From Chara braunii (lineage: Eukaryota; Streptophyta; Charophyceae; Charales; Characeae): DNA of 34,058 bases. Positions within the stretch are counted from its first letter, which is position 1. Each line of letters opens with the position of its first letter. This document shows, piece by piece, positions 1-11,020 of the stretch. The notes beneath the pieces were generated by a model that saw nothing but the letters and a program-made list of their open reading frames with translations, was not told the origin of the DNA and did no database searches. The position numbers were made by a program, and so were the translations under genes. The stretch lies in the NCBI GenBank assembly GCA_003427395.1, contig BFEA01000402.1, forward strand, positions 64,793 to 98,850, written 5' to 3'.

Positions 1-869
1 CCCCCCCCCCCCCCCACCTCTCTCTCTCTCTCTCCATCCTGCTTTTGAACCTGATCAATGGAATCTTGTTTATCCCTCACACACATACAAATTACCGTTT
101 GCGCACCCGTGCTCTCACAACAAGTTAATTGGTCTTAATTCCCCGATCTTCACTGCTTTGACAAATTATCAACTGTATTCCCTCTTATTGCAATATTTAG
201 GTTGTGTATTGTGAGTATAATATAGTTGTCGCTATGGTTGGTGTTTAGGGGTAGTTATTGCACTTGTATTTTTGAATAGTTAGTGATGCTTTCCTCGTTC
301 ATTCTTAGGTTAGAGGTATTAATTAGAGGTACTTAAGGTATAGACTTGAAATTTTGTGGAATTGTTTTGTTGATTTTACATTTGTATGCGGATAGTATCA
401 ATTACAGTCACTTAGGCTGTACAATTAGCAACTTTATATTTTGTAGAGGTTTTTATGTTGATTAATGTTTGATAGTCCATTAATTTTGCCCTTGGGTATT
501 TCGGATAGCGTTACTCCCTCACCTCATAGTTGGAGGAGGATGATAATTTTTTGCGCTCCGAAGAATGCCTTGAAAACTCTGAAAATTGAAGAGTCTGTAG
601 ATTTGGTTGTGATCTTTCCACGAAAAATATTTTGAACAATTAAAAAAAAAGTTTAGTCGGTGAAATAAATGTCGCGCTGATTTGTCTCATTCTTGATTTT
701 TGCCACTCTATTACTTGTGGGGAAACATACCCCAATTTCAGCGATGTTTCACGATCAGAAGAATTCACAAAAAAAAAATGAAATTGAAAAGTCCGTAGAT
801 TTGGTCGTGATCTTTCTGAAAAAAATATTTAAAAAATTTTAAAAATCAATTTGACCACAAAATAAGTGA
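1..869. other. AT-rich intergenic stretch, no gene seen
   Basis: Starts with a C homopolymer and a CT run, then AT-rich sequence with stops in all frames. One internal duplication is visible: the stretch at about 581-634 (gaagagtctgtagatttgg...) recurs in diverged form at about 782-836 (gaaaagtccgtagatttgg...), each followed by an A/T-rich tail. No gene or RNA was recognised. Confidence 0.6.
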
Positions 870-1551
870 TGACAGTGTTTGACTGTACTTGTTTTCGTAG
901 TCTGTTCTGGATGGGTTCTTTAGATCGGGTTTGCTGTTGAATCCTCTGGGATTTAGCCCGAGACTGAGACTAGATGGGTATTGTTTGGTCTATCAAGGTT
1001 CGAACCCACGACCATGAGTATTCGTAGTTTATTACCTTTCTGGCTAAGAGAGTCCGGTATTGATCTGTTGCACTAGTTTACCTGATGATTTTTAATAGTA
1101 TTGGATTTTTTTGGGATTCGTACCCTGTACCTTCGAATTGTGTGGGACTGGTACCGCGGCTTATTTGAATTGTCTTTGGTCCGGTTGTCTCTAAAATCAT
1201 GGTTTGCTTAGCTCTAGTTGCCTCATGAGTAGTATATATAGATTGGTGGCGATTACTTTGACCTCTTGGGTCTTGTCAAAGGACTAGTCACAGTTTCCAT
1301 CGGCGGGTTTGTCGGTTTGACGATCATTGGGTCTGATGGAACGTCTGGTTTGTCTCAACGACTGTTATTTTCATAAATTTATTGTTCTTTGTTGTGAGTT
1401 GTCGGTTTGACGGTCATTGAGTCTGATGGAACGTCCGATTGGTCTCAACCGTGACGACTATTATTTTCATCAATCTATTGTTGTTTGTTGTGAGTTGCTT
1501 TGTCTACTCGTGACCATGTGCATCTTCTACGTGTGCATGCTACCATATCCA
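870..1551 (+). repeat. Left terminal direct repeat (LTR or pseudo-LTR) of the Penelope-like element
   Basis: 682 bp, TG...CA ended, matching 5931-6592 over its whole length with many substitutions and a few indels, so the insertion is old. It contains two ~90-bp sub-repeats starting near 1310 and 1400 (shared gtctgatggaacgtc). On the - strand a tRNA-like pair of motifs is visible: an A-box-like TTAGCCAGAAAGGTAA (1032-1047) and a B-box-like GGTTCGAACC (997-1007). Confidence 0.8.
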
Positions 1552-1760
1552 TTGTGAGTGCATGTGTGAACTTACTTGGAGACGAAATTACCGGGCCTGA
1601 GTGAGCACGTTGTGGCGTGGCTACTATACGACTGGTACTTAACCTCTCCAAGTGGTGAGCTGCTGTAGTTGTTTGAGTTCGTTGCTGGTCTTGGAACTGG
1701 AGTCGCTAGTTTATGTATGGTTGACGCTTGTGTGGGGTTTGACTATCTCTCGACTTTGGT

Positions 1761-2021
1761 ATGGCCTTGCAAGACCCACACGATCAGGGTGAGCGGGCGC
1801 GTGAGAGGGGTGATTGGGATCGTGAGCAGCGTGATGGCGAACTTGTTAACGATGCAGGGGAACGGAGGCCGTATCGGCCTCCTACTTGCTTCACTTGTCA
1901 CAAGGTAGGGCACTACGGTAATCAGTGCACGAATCAGAGTAGACATTATTTCAATGCAAGACCGTCATCGTCATCAGATTCAAGGCGGACGCATTCACCC
2001 CGAGGACATGAAGCTGCATGA
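1761..2021 (+). pseudogene. Zinc-knuckle fragment (gag-like)
   Basis: The 86-residue open stretch contains one perfect CCHC knuckle: C43, C46, H51, C56 with spacing C-x2-C-x4-H-x4-C. The N-terminal part is rich in R, E and D. CCHC knuckles bind nucleic acid in gag-like proteins of retroelements. It lies just downstream of the left terminal repeat. It changes frame around 1954-2021 into the coiled-coil fragment that follows, so it is probably the start of one original ORF1. Confidence 0.6.
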
Positions 2022-3046
2022 CGCGACCCTACTCCACACGTGGACCCGGAGATCCGGACGACGATTGCAAATTGGGGAGGAGTGTCGCTGTGATGGAGGA
2101 ACACTATGCAGCAGTACGAGAGAAGCGGGAGTTGAAATGAGACGTGAATTGGAGAAGGAAGAAGCTCAACGACGAGCGGAGGAAGAAGCTGCGCGTTTGG
2201 AGGAGGAACACGCTAAGGCCGAGAATAAAGCTTGGAAGCGCAAACAGAAGAAGCGGGTTGAGGAGGAGAAGCGAGTTGAAATGCAAAATGATATGAAGGT
2301 TCAATTGGCGATTCACGTTGGGGAGTTGGAACACCGCCTTGTTCAACAATTGAATCAGGTTGTCTCGTCTATTCCTCCTACACAGCAAAACCGTGGCAAG
2401 AAAAATGTTACTTGCATGAGCGAGGACGATGGGTACTCGTCTAACATTGGCGAGGGTAGTGACACCAGTGTCACACAAGAATTGACTGCACGTATGGTCA
2501 TTTCCGAGAAATGGAAGCGAGGTCCGGAACCTGTCTTCGATGATCCGAGTCCGCCGATGGAGATGCCGGCCAAGCGTACGCCGAAAGGTGAAATTCTTAA
2601 GCCAGTAAAATTGACGGGACGTCTGACAAGATCGAAGTCCAAGAAAGTCGGAGGATGTCTCATGCCTGCATCGAACAAAAATAAGATTTCCATGCCACTC
2701 TCGAAACGGCGTACTCCGACTCGTAAGCGGGTATTAGTTCCAAGGTCTCAACCTGATGTCTCGCTCGAACGACTGCGCTACCATGATAATGTCTTGCGTA
2801 AAGGACTTTGACGCCATCGAGTTGCAACGCATTTGTCGAGAAGAAGAAATTCATTACAACAAGAAAATTGAAGTGATCTTTGATATTGCCGATCATAGGA
2901 CCGAACGGGCCTTCTCAGTTGCATTAGCTACAATCGAGCGAATTGCGGTCTCGGATGATACGACCAATGAACCAGACGAGGCTCCGCTGAGAATGTTTGA
3001 AGTTCTCTTTCGATACCATAACTGGGGAAGATCTGTCATTTCCTAA
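1954..3046 (+). pseudogene. Coiled-coil plus SAP-like fragment of retroelement ORF1
   Basis: The first open part (1954-2811, 285 residues) holds a long Glu/Lys/Arg/Ala-rich segment at about residues 60-125, typical of a coiled coil. A basic, Pro/Ser/Thr-containing tail follows. A frameshift near 2760-2811 moves reading to the frame 2756-3046. That frame has the pattern FDAIELQRICREEEIHYNKK, with L..IC..E.I.Y..K spacing resembling a SAP DNA-binding helix pair. Coiled coils and DNA/RNA-binding segments are usual in retroelement ORF1 products. The SAP reading is tentative. Confidence 0.55.
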
Positions 3047-3081
3047 CGCATCTTCGTTGTGAATCCACTACTGTAGATAAG

Positions 3082-3468
3082 ATGGTGGAGAAGCTGCTTC
3101 GCCTCGTCTCTTTGTTACTTGTCGTTGAGGGACAAATTCAATGGGCTACCAAGTGCGTGGCTAATTGGATTGACTTGTATGATCGTCACAGACTTGACTT
3201 CCTAAATCTTAAAAATTGCGTGTATGTGGGGATTTTCTCTTTTTATAAATTCATTTCCATTGGTAATCATAACGTTGATACCCGTTGGAGGGAGCATCTG
3301 TACTGTTGTCGAAACTGTAAAGAATCGCATTTTCACCGATGGTTAGCCAACTTCGGGATTGGTAATTACCTGCTACTCCCCGTGGATGTTTTGGTCGGGA
3401 CTGATCTGGGTAAACTCGAGCACGTGTATATTGAACTTTGGTCCCCGTTCTTGAATACTAGTGGCTAA
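3082..3468 (+). pseudogene. GIY-YIG endonuclease domain fragment (retroelement)
   Basis: The 128-residue frame shows the GIY-YIG layout. VYVGIF (residues 47-52) stands for GIY, and SIG (59-61) for YIG. R68 and H72 sit in the TRWREH motif, where the catalytic Arg and conserved His belong. LEHVYIELWSPFLNT (112-126) supplies the metal-binding Glu (E113) and the usual P.LNT end. Between them C76, C79, H83 and H85 could form a small zinc site. This domain nicks target DNA in Penelope-like elements. It precedes the RT, which is the permuted order. It ends in TAA at 3466-3468 and overlaps the next frame, so a frameshift separates it from the linker. Confidence 0.65.
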
Positions 3469-4270
3469 ACGAGGGAACAATTGGAAGAAGAGTAAAATTG
3501 GTAGGAGGGAGCGTGCGATCAGGAAAAAGAATATTAATCCTAATTCTAGTCGCTCGTGGAAACCAATTCGCTTTAGAATTCTTACGGCTAAGGATTGGCT
3601 TGTGAATGTTTTTAACTTTTTCGACACTATCCTGAATTCGGGGAATCATGGGGTTGAATTTTGTACCCAACCAGATAACATTTGGCAAGTCCACGAGTCG
3701 GGAACCTTTTGCTTGAAGGATTATAAGTTATTATTACAAATGGGGGGGCGCTTCACTATTTCTCATGTATGTAAATGGTCTGCTCTGTGTGGATATCTAA
3801 AGAAAATCTTATTGAGTATTCTTCGTAATCCTCGTAACGTTTCGACAATTTGTAATTGGAGAATGAGATCGTACTTACGTATTTACATTGTTATTAAGAA
3901 TTTTTCCCAAAAATGGACATGTAAATACTTACGCCGACTTATCTCCTGTTGCTTTCGTGAGAAATTTGGTTTAAGCCTCAGTGTTGACTTGATTTTTCGC
4001 ATCCGTTTTGATGATTGTATCATCATTTCTGAAGTTCGAAAAGTTGTTAATGATGCTATTATGCAACTCGACTTGCCTATGTGTTTCTTACATCGAGCTC
4101 GGAGGAAATTTTGGATAGTGGGAACTAAGAACCCCTTTATTGCCGATTTGTTCAAGTTGCACAACATGTGTAGTTATTCAACACGCACTGTGCTGGTCTG
4201 GACCTCCCACGCTCGTCGAATCATGTATTGTTTCGACTTAGTGATCTCGAAGGGATTCGTTCTCCTCTGA
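3461..4270 (+). pseudogene. Basic linker between GIY-YIG and reverse transcriptase
   Basis: A 269-residue open frame with a strongly basic start (K and R at many positions of residues 3-31), then a Cys-, Phe- and Ile-rich body with no motif I can name. It sits between the GIY-YIG and RT fragments, where Penelope-like elements carry a long poorly conserved RT N-terminal extension. A further short coding-like stretch in another frame runs from about 4231 to 4350 before the RT frame takes over. Confidence 0.45.
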
Positions 4271-4361
4271 GTAACGCTAAGAATGTGCCTTGTGCTGTTG
4301 TCAGTGACCGTGTACCGTCATTACATGAGGAATTGCGCACTGGTTTGCTAACTGGAGCAAT

Positions 4362-5795
4362 TGTACTAATGCTCCCCCGTACTTCATTCATGATAGTTTG
4401 ATTAATTGTTTTTCTACCGCGAATGAGAATCGTCGTTTTCTATTCACACGTGAAGTCCTGAAGATGAAACAAAGATTCGAGGGTTTGTTGTTTACTGCAG
4501 TTGATCGCAATCCTGGCGAAACGGTTGTCATGTGTCCTCTAACCTATTACCATGCTATGATGGACAATTTTGTACTGAACCCGAGGTGTCGGATCATCGA
4601 TTGCCCCGAGAGTCTCATACAAAAGGAAATCTGAGAGGACGTTGGGCTGAATACCTTCTCACGATGGGATAAGAATGAAGAGTTTAGTTCGGCGTATCTT
4701 TTGTTGAAACATAAGGATCTGGGGCGTTTTCGACCTATTTGCCCCTCATTTGGGGAACCGATGATTCACACAGGGCGCCTGGCGTCCAAAGCACTAAATC
4801 ATTTGTTGAATGCGATTCCTAAGGAATGACATTTCAATATTCCTGCTGTATCAACTTTAACCACAAGGTTAGAACTGGGTAACAAGCGTTTTCTTCGCTT
4901 GGGACCTAATCGAGTGATCACTTTTTACTCATTTAATATTAAAGACAGGTTCAGTAAACTTCCGCATGCGGATATTCGACGTGAAGTGGATTGGATTATT
5001 CATTACCATACCGAGAAGGGTCACAATTTCGTACGTGTTAATACACGTGGGAAGGGGGCTAGGTTTGGACTAACGCCCGGAGGTGATTACTGGCGGAAAC
5101 TACGATTGGATGACATACACTCATTTGTCCACCTTGAGTTGAACCACACTTACTATTTTCATGTACCGAGGGTTTTGCTAAAACAGGAGGTTGAAATTCC
5201 TATGGGGAAGAGCACTAGCTCGCCCTTGACCTGTATTTTACGTGTTTTTTATGAGTATTGTTTCACATGTGGGATTGGTCGTTCTGCTCGACATTTGGTT
5301 GCTTGTCGACTCGTGGATGATGTTATGCTGGTTATTTTATCACGCGATAATGACAATGACCGAACGATTATGGAGTTCTTCCAGACTTGTTACCTAAGTA
5401 TTAATTTGTTGCTGAAATGAACTGATCCAGGATCTGAAGTGTTGGATTTCCTTGGATGCCAGATTTACGTTTCACAATTATACCCTTTCATGGGATGTGT
5501 ACAAACATCTAGGAATGAGGACTGCCTCTGGGCTTGTGATCGCCTGAAAATTCTGAATGGGCAATCGTGCTTCTCATGGGGATGCACACACCAGAAGAGT
5601 GTGATCACTAAGGGTTACCTCCATCAAATTGATCAGAACACCTTCATTCGATCGGAGATCCCGTACCGAGTACGGGCGTTGCGACGAGAATTGTCCCTGA
5701 AGGATTTTTCTGACCAATTCTTCAAGAACGTCCTCAAGCGTTTCTCTATACAGTGTGAGGATATATGGAGGCAAGATGTGAGGCTTCTGTACTAA
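4362..5795 (+). pseudogene. Reverse transcriptase fragment, Penelope-like
   Basis: One frame, interrupted by three TGA stops (4632-4634, 4826-4828, 5418-5420), shows RT motifs in order. KHKDLGRFRPICPSF, near 4710-4755, resembles the region before motif A. SFNIKDRFSKLPH, near 4930-4965, is motif A. IPMGKSTSSPL, near 5196-5230, is motif B. RLVDDVMLV, near 5307-5333, is motif C with the catalytic Asp pair. VLDFLGCQIYV, near 5440, is a motif E-like segment. The first Asp expected in motif A is Asn, and the residue before IPMG is Glu rather than Gly, so the enzyme would be inactive even without the stops. Penelope-like RTs copy RNA at a nicked target. Confidence 0.75.
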
Positions 5796-5930
5796 TCTTG
5801 TTGACGCCTTGTTGAGTGATTGTTCCTCGGCTGCGTACTTCGATCTTTGGTGCTCACTTTAGGATCGTTGCCTGTAGTTGCTTGCTTTTGACTGGACAGG
5901 GCTCTACTGTTCTCTTTGTTTTTTTGTTTT

Positions 5931-6592
5931 TGACAGTATTTTACTGTACATGTTTTCGTAGTCTGTTCTGGATGGGTTCTTTGGATCGGGTTTGCTGTCG
6001 AATCCTTTGGGTTTTAGCACGGGACTGAGACCAGATGGGTATTGATTGGTCTATCAAGGTTCGAACCCACGACCATGAGACTTCATAATCTTTTACCTTT
6101 CTGGCTCAGGGAGTCCGATATTGATCTATTGCACTAGTTTACCTGATGTTTTTTAATAGTACTGGATGTTTTTGAGATTCGTACCCTGTACCTTCGAATT
6201 GTGTGGGACTAGTACCACGGCTTATTTGAACTGCCTTTGGTCCGGTAGTCTCTAGAATCATCGTTTGCTTAACTCTAGTTGCCTCATGAGTAGTATATAT
6301 AGATTGGTGGCGATTACTTTGACCTCTTGGGTCTTGTCAAAGGACTAGTGTCCGGCGGCGGGTTTGTCGGTCATTGGGTCTGATGGAACGTCCGGTTGGT
6401 CTCGCCGACTATTATTTTTATCAATCTATTGTTGTTTGTTGTGAGTTGTTAGTTTGACGATCATTGGGTCTGATGGAACGTTCGGTTGGTCTCGACGACT
6501 ATTATTTTCATCAATCTATTGTTGTTTGTTGTGAGTTGCTTTGTCTACTCGTGACCGTGTGCATCTTCTACGTGTGCATGTTACCATATCCA
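5931..6592 (+). repeat. Right terminal direct repeat of the Penelope-like element
   Basis: 662 bp partner of 870-1551 with the same TGACAGT start and CCATATCCA end. It carries the same internal sub-repeats near 6361 and 6448. The - strand again shows TGAGCCAGAAAGGTAA (A-box-like, within 6090-6109) about 20 bases from GGTTCGAACC (B-box-like, 6058-6068). Confidence 0.8.
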
Positions 6593-6646
6593 TCCATTCA
6601 TGCTGACACCCGTGGGCCTATGTTTGGTGTACTTGTGCTTTAAACG

Positions 6647-6908
6647 ACCAATACTTGTCCTTGGCCCAACTATCGGCCGTGGGAAAGAAACAGAGTAGAA
6701 ATGTTTCTAGTCGACTGAATTTGGGCACGACTTTAGGAAGTACTAATACAGGGTAAATGAGGATTTGGCGTTTTACCACCAGTACTTCCTAAAGTCAAGC
6801 CACAATTTTGGGAAATGTACAGGTCACTACAGGAGCACCCAGATTCATCCGACTAGAAACATTTATACTCTATTTTTTCCGCGGCCTATAGCTGGGCCAA
6901 GTACTGGT
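6647..6908. mobile_element. Foldback element A (MITE-like)
   Basis: Long imperfect inverted repeat. The left arm runs from accaatacttg (6647) to gactttaggaagtact (about 6746). The right arm runs from agtacttcctaaagtc (about 6782) to caagtactggt (6908). The right arm has about 40 extra bases around 6800-6840 absent from the left arm, so one arm was changed after insertion. Non-coding; probably mobilised by enzymes from elsewhere. Confidence 0.65.
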
Positions 6909-6952
6909 GGTTTGTCTCAATATTGTTTTGGGATTGATTGGCTTTTCTGCAT

Positions 6953-7030
6953 CTCTGCACAAAACACATCCAAATTCAGGAATTTAATCCAACCCTCTTT
7001 GCTAATGGGACCAAGCCCTTGCACAGGTCG
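6953..7030. mobile_element. Partial copy of foldback family C (one end only)
   Basis: The stretch from about 6953 to 7018 (catctctgcacaaaacacatccaaattcagg ... ctctttgctaatgggacc) matches the right half of the family C element at 9348-9512. The matching left terminus is absent here. Confidence 0.5.
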
Positions 7031-7223
7031 TGAATAATAGAGCCAGGCCCACAAGCATTCGGACGAGGCCCTACCGGCGTTGTGTTCATGTTTAGAAAAG
7101 CATGAACCTGAGCGTATAAATGGACGTGTGCTCTCTAGCCTGAAAAAAACAAAAAAACAAAAAAAAACAAAAAAATTACCGGTAGCACGAGTGGGGCCCG
7201 GGCCTTAGATATCCAGCAATACT
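7031..7223. other. Spacer with A-rich tract
   Basis: Contains an interrupted A tract at about 7142-7176 and no coding or RNA signal that I recognise. Confidence 0.4.
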
Positions 7224-7322
7224 GGGCCTCGCTCCACTACTCTCGACATGCACTAGAGACTTTCCGTGTTCTAGCGAAAGATTCACTCTCGTACTGGACA
7301 TGTATATAGTGGAGCGAGGCCC
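7224..7322. mobile_element. Foldback family B, copy 1
   Basis: 99-bp palindromic element. The ends are gggcctcgctccacta on the left and its complement tagtggagcgaggccc on the right. The core has ctagcgaaagattcac. A second copy in the opposite orientation is at 14613-14734. No coding capacity. Confidence 0.65.
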
Positions 7323-7810
7323 ACCGCATTGATTTTCTTTTATGTTTTTATTTTTTATTTTTACCTTTTTTTTTTTTGCGCGCGTTGATTTTGTTAGAGC
7401 ATTCTGGACCTGCAACAGCAACTGCCCGGGAAGGGGTGTCGGAGAAGACCCTCGTGTTGTGTTTCCCGAAATGTATCTGACGGCGATTACGACCAGAAGC
7501 GGATGAATCTGACAGCAATCGCGTCCAAAGACGGGGAACCCCGTAGCAGCCACACCCGTGCTCAAGCCTCCAAGGAGGGAACATGCGGGAGCTGCACCCA
7601 CCAGCAGGTGCGATACCTGCGACAGCAGGTGGGCGATACCGGCCAGGGGTCAGCCGGTAGCATCAGGACCGAGCTTCCAGTCACTGTGCCTCCCCTCCGT
7701 TCCCCTCCCCCTATGACCTATGAACATCAGGCGTCTCTGCTCAATGCCACTCGGGGGGACCAACGGCATATCTCTAGGTGGCGGGCGCCACGCTTGCCCA
7801 GGAAGGTACA
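7323..7810. other. Non-coding stretch, possibly SINE body
   Basis: Has a T-rich tract at 7335-7378 (poly(A) on the - strand) and a short repeated motif around 7600-7640 (cagcaggtg...gcgatacc twice). If the tRNA-like head at 7811-7882 is a SINE on the - strand, this stretch could be its body ending at the poly(A) near 7366. That is an inference only. Confidence 0.35.
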
Positions 7811-7882
7811 TGCGGCCAGTGGGGATTGAACCCAAGACGTCCTGAATGCCACTTGCGTGCCTTACAAACTGAGCTAGGCCGC
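7811..7882 (-). mobile_element. tRNA-derived SINE head (tRNA-like sequence)
   Basis: The - strand reads a 72-nt tRNA-like unit. A 6-bp acceptor helix forms between GCGGCC at its start and GGCCGC at its end. The A-box-like TAGCTCAGTTTGTAAGG is at 7860-7876 and the B-box GGGTTCAATCC at 7823-7833 lies within a good T arm. The anticodon stem does not pair well and no CCA-adjacent terminator is seen, so a functional tRNA is unlikely. A pol III-promoted SINE head is the better reading. Family unknown. Confidence 0.55.
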
Positions 7883-7973
7883 TGGTTAGTATGCCTTTTT
7901 TGACACACGGTCGAACGGTTTCTCTCGTCCTGGGGGATGGCGTTTGGCCGTGAGGCGTAGCGGGGGGCCACGC

Positions 7974-8075
7974 GGCAAGGTCCCACTTGCACGAGTTAAG
8001 AGATACTGACCGTAGAGAGCAAAGTTGAAAGATCAACGGCCGAAATCTCCTAATTTGCGCAAGTGGGACCTTGCC
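7974..8075. mobile_element. Short foldback element (C-like ends)
   Basis: 102-bp inverted repeat with ends ggcaaggtcccacttgc and gcaagtgggaccttgcc. The terminal GGTCCCACT resembles family C ends at 9348 and 9692, but the rest differs. Confidence 0.55.
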
Positions 8076-8288
8076 CACGGTGAAAGGAGGACCCTGTCGC
8101 GGTTGCACACACAAAGCGGGCACACATTTTCCAGGGAGGGTGGGAGTAGGCGGGAACAACTCCGCCCCCCTCGCTCACAAGCACGCACGAAATCAACTGG
8201 GGTACACGTGTGAGCTTTCGTCACTACCGAGAGAAGCAATTATAGACCTCGACCTATACACGAAGAAAACGTAGGGTAGGGGGGGTCT

Positions 8289-9347
<1,059 letters not shown>

Positions 9348-9512
9348 CGAGGTCCCACTACGGTAGCAAAGAGAATTGGATAAATATCCTGAATCTGGAC
9401 GTGTTTTAAGCAGAGATGCGGAAAAGAAGTTCAATCGCGACATTCTGAAGCTTTCCACAAACGCGTCCAGATTCAGGCGTTCAATCCAATCCTCTTTGCT
9501 AGTGGGACCTCG
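9348..9512. mobile_element. Foldback family C, copy 1
   Basis: 165 bp with ~55-bp imperfect inverted arms. The left arm starts cgaggtcccacta and contains gcaaagagaattggat and cctgaatctggacg. The right arm is its complement and ends tagtgggacctcg. Non-coding. Confidence 0.7.
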
Positions 9513-9691
9513 TCTCGGGAATTCCTCATAAGCAACCCGCGGGATGTAATGGCGAGATTATTTGAGAGAGGGAGACACCAAAAAAAAAAAAAGATAAAAA
9601 AAAAAGGAAGAAAAAAAAAAGACGAAAAAAAAAAGAGCACACGCACAGAGAGAGTGGAAGGTCACCGTTGGGAGACTCTTCGTCGGAGGCG

Positions 9692-9853
9692 CAGTCCCAC
9701 TAGCAAAAAGCATTCTATTGATCGCCTGAATCAGAATGCATTTCACGGAGAGATACAGAAAAAAAGCAGATCAATTGCGATTTTTTCGTGCACCTGTCCT
9801 CAAACACGTCCACATTCAGCTGTTTAATTCAATTCTCTTTGCTAGTGGGACTG
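9692..9853. mobile_element. Foldback family C, copy 2
   Basis: 162 bp. It starts cagtcccactagcaaa and ends tttgctagtgggactg, with arms that also match copy 1 (gcctgaatcagaatg on the left, cacgtccacattcagc on the right). It is only about 180 bp from copy 1. Confidence 0.7.
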
Positions 9854-10350
9854 TACCCCTGTTCTCGCCTTTTTTCATCGGTTATTCATCAGAAAGCATG
9901 CCGCTGGAATTCGAAGGAATTGGGCGCGCTCAAGCGAGGACTCTTTCTGGAATGTATCGGGCGGCAATTACGACCAGATTCGGTTGGAGGTGTCCAATTA
10001 TGAGTGTGGTGTGACAGTGGAAGCATCGTTGGCTTTTTTTTTTTATTTGGCCAAAATTTGGCAGAGTCCACGTGGCGCTCGTTCAGCACAGCGGTAACAG
10101 TTCTCCCCCGATTACAACGCGTGGGCATGAATTATTAATTAATTAATTAATTACGAGTTTACGATGATGATTGTACTGCGTGAGGCAGGCAGTTATTGGA
10201 TTTGAATCTGGACCGATTTCGGACCAGATACAACGGGAAAAAAACACATTATCTCGAGCGTGCATCAAAACTTTCCTCTGTAATACACTTGATCGAGGAA
10301 GGGACGACGTGCTCACATACTAGGACAATTTTTAATGAGTCAGGTCGCAA
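9854..10350. other. Non-coding stretch with (TTAA) run
   Basis: Includes a short attaattaattaatta run at about 10131-10153. The motif ggcaattacgaccagattcgg near 9962 resembles gcgattacgaccagaagcgg near 7483, suggesting a dispersed repeat. No gene seen. Confidence 0.4.
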
Positions 10351-10722
10351 GTACGGTCAGATACATCCAGAGAAGTACTTGGGGTGTGTATTTCTGTGGC
10401 GAGTTGTGTTTCTGATGACTTGGCATTGAAACAAGTGGAGGACATCTTCTTGCTCTGCGGACGAGATTGTAACTGCATCTGGCCTTTTTTGAGGTTAGAT
10501 TCATGTTTTTTTGGAAAAGCACGTGGTGTATGATCCTCGTAAAGTACGATCAGATACATCCAGAGAAGTACTTGGGGGTGTACTTCGTGGCGAGCTGTGT
10601 CAACAAACTAAGGACATGTTCTTGCTCCACGGACTATATTTTAACTGCATCTGGCCTTTGATGAGGTTAGATTCATTCAGAAAAAAATAAATAAATAGCA
10701 CTGGTGTATAATCCCCCAAAAG
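10351..10722. repeat. Tandem duplication, period 193 bp
   Basis: gtacggtcagatacatccag starts at 10351 and recurs (one mismatch) at 10544. The copies share agaagtacttgggg, aactgcatctggcctt and aggttagattcat in the same order, with substitutions and small indels. Confidence 0.8.
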
Positions 10723-10987
10723 TTGAAATCGGAATAGATAAAGACAGCCTGTGATAGACTGAGAGGGTGGTCGCTCAAACATGAGGACATCGCTGATGGA
10801 ATTATCTGGTGGTTGTTGATGAATGAATCTGACCGTTAATACGTGCAGAGTTCAGAAAAAAATCGCTATGATTTTGTCAGTGCTTACCGCCCGGGTTCGT
10901 CTTCAATCTTGTATGAAGATCGGATCCCGTAAGCGTGACATCCAGATACATTGTCGTTTCTGCACTTCTTTTTTTTTTAATTATGAT

Positions 10988-11020
<33 letters not shown>

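Larger units (their letters stand above)
870..6592 (+). mobile_element. Degenerate Penelope-like retroelement (N-terminal GIY-YIG, Chlamys-like), full extent
   Basis: Direct repeats at 870-1551 and 5931-6592, both opening TGACAGT and closing CCATATCCA, bracket a set of + strand coding fragments. In order these are a CCHC knuckle, a charged coiled coil, a SAP-like segment, a GIY-YIG nuclease, a basic linker and a reverse transcriptase with PLE-like motifs. In most Penelope-like elements the GIY-YIG domain is C-terminal to the RT. Here it is N-terminal, as in the permuted 'Chlamys' group reported from the green lineage. The fragments lie in at least three frames with several frameshifts and in-frame TGA stops, so the copy is dead. 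No clear target-site duplication was found: the flanks are aagtga on the left and tccat on the right. An LTR element with an unusual RT is the alternative, but the RT motifs do not look like Ty1 or Ty3 types. Confidence 0.75.

Noticed and set aside
1335-1460. Possible hammerhead core (GTCTGATGGAACGTC) in the Penelope-like terminal repeat
   Set aside because: Has CTGATGG rather than CTGATGA, no GAAA after a stem and no pairing stem II.
7811-7882. Functional tRNA gene
   Set aside because: Acceptor and T arm pair, but D and anticodon stems do not and no plausible anticodon loop can be placed.
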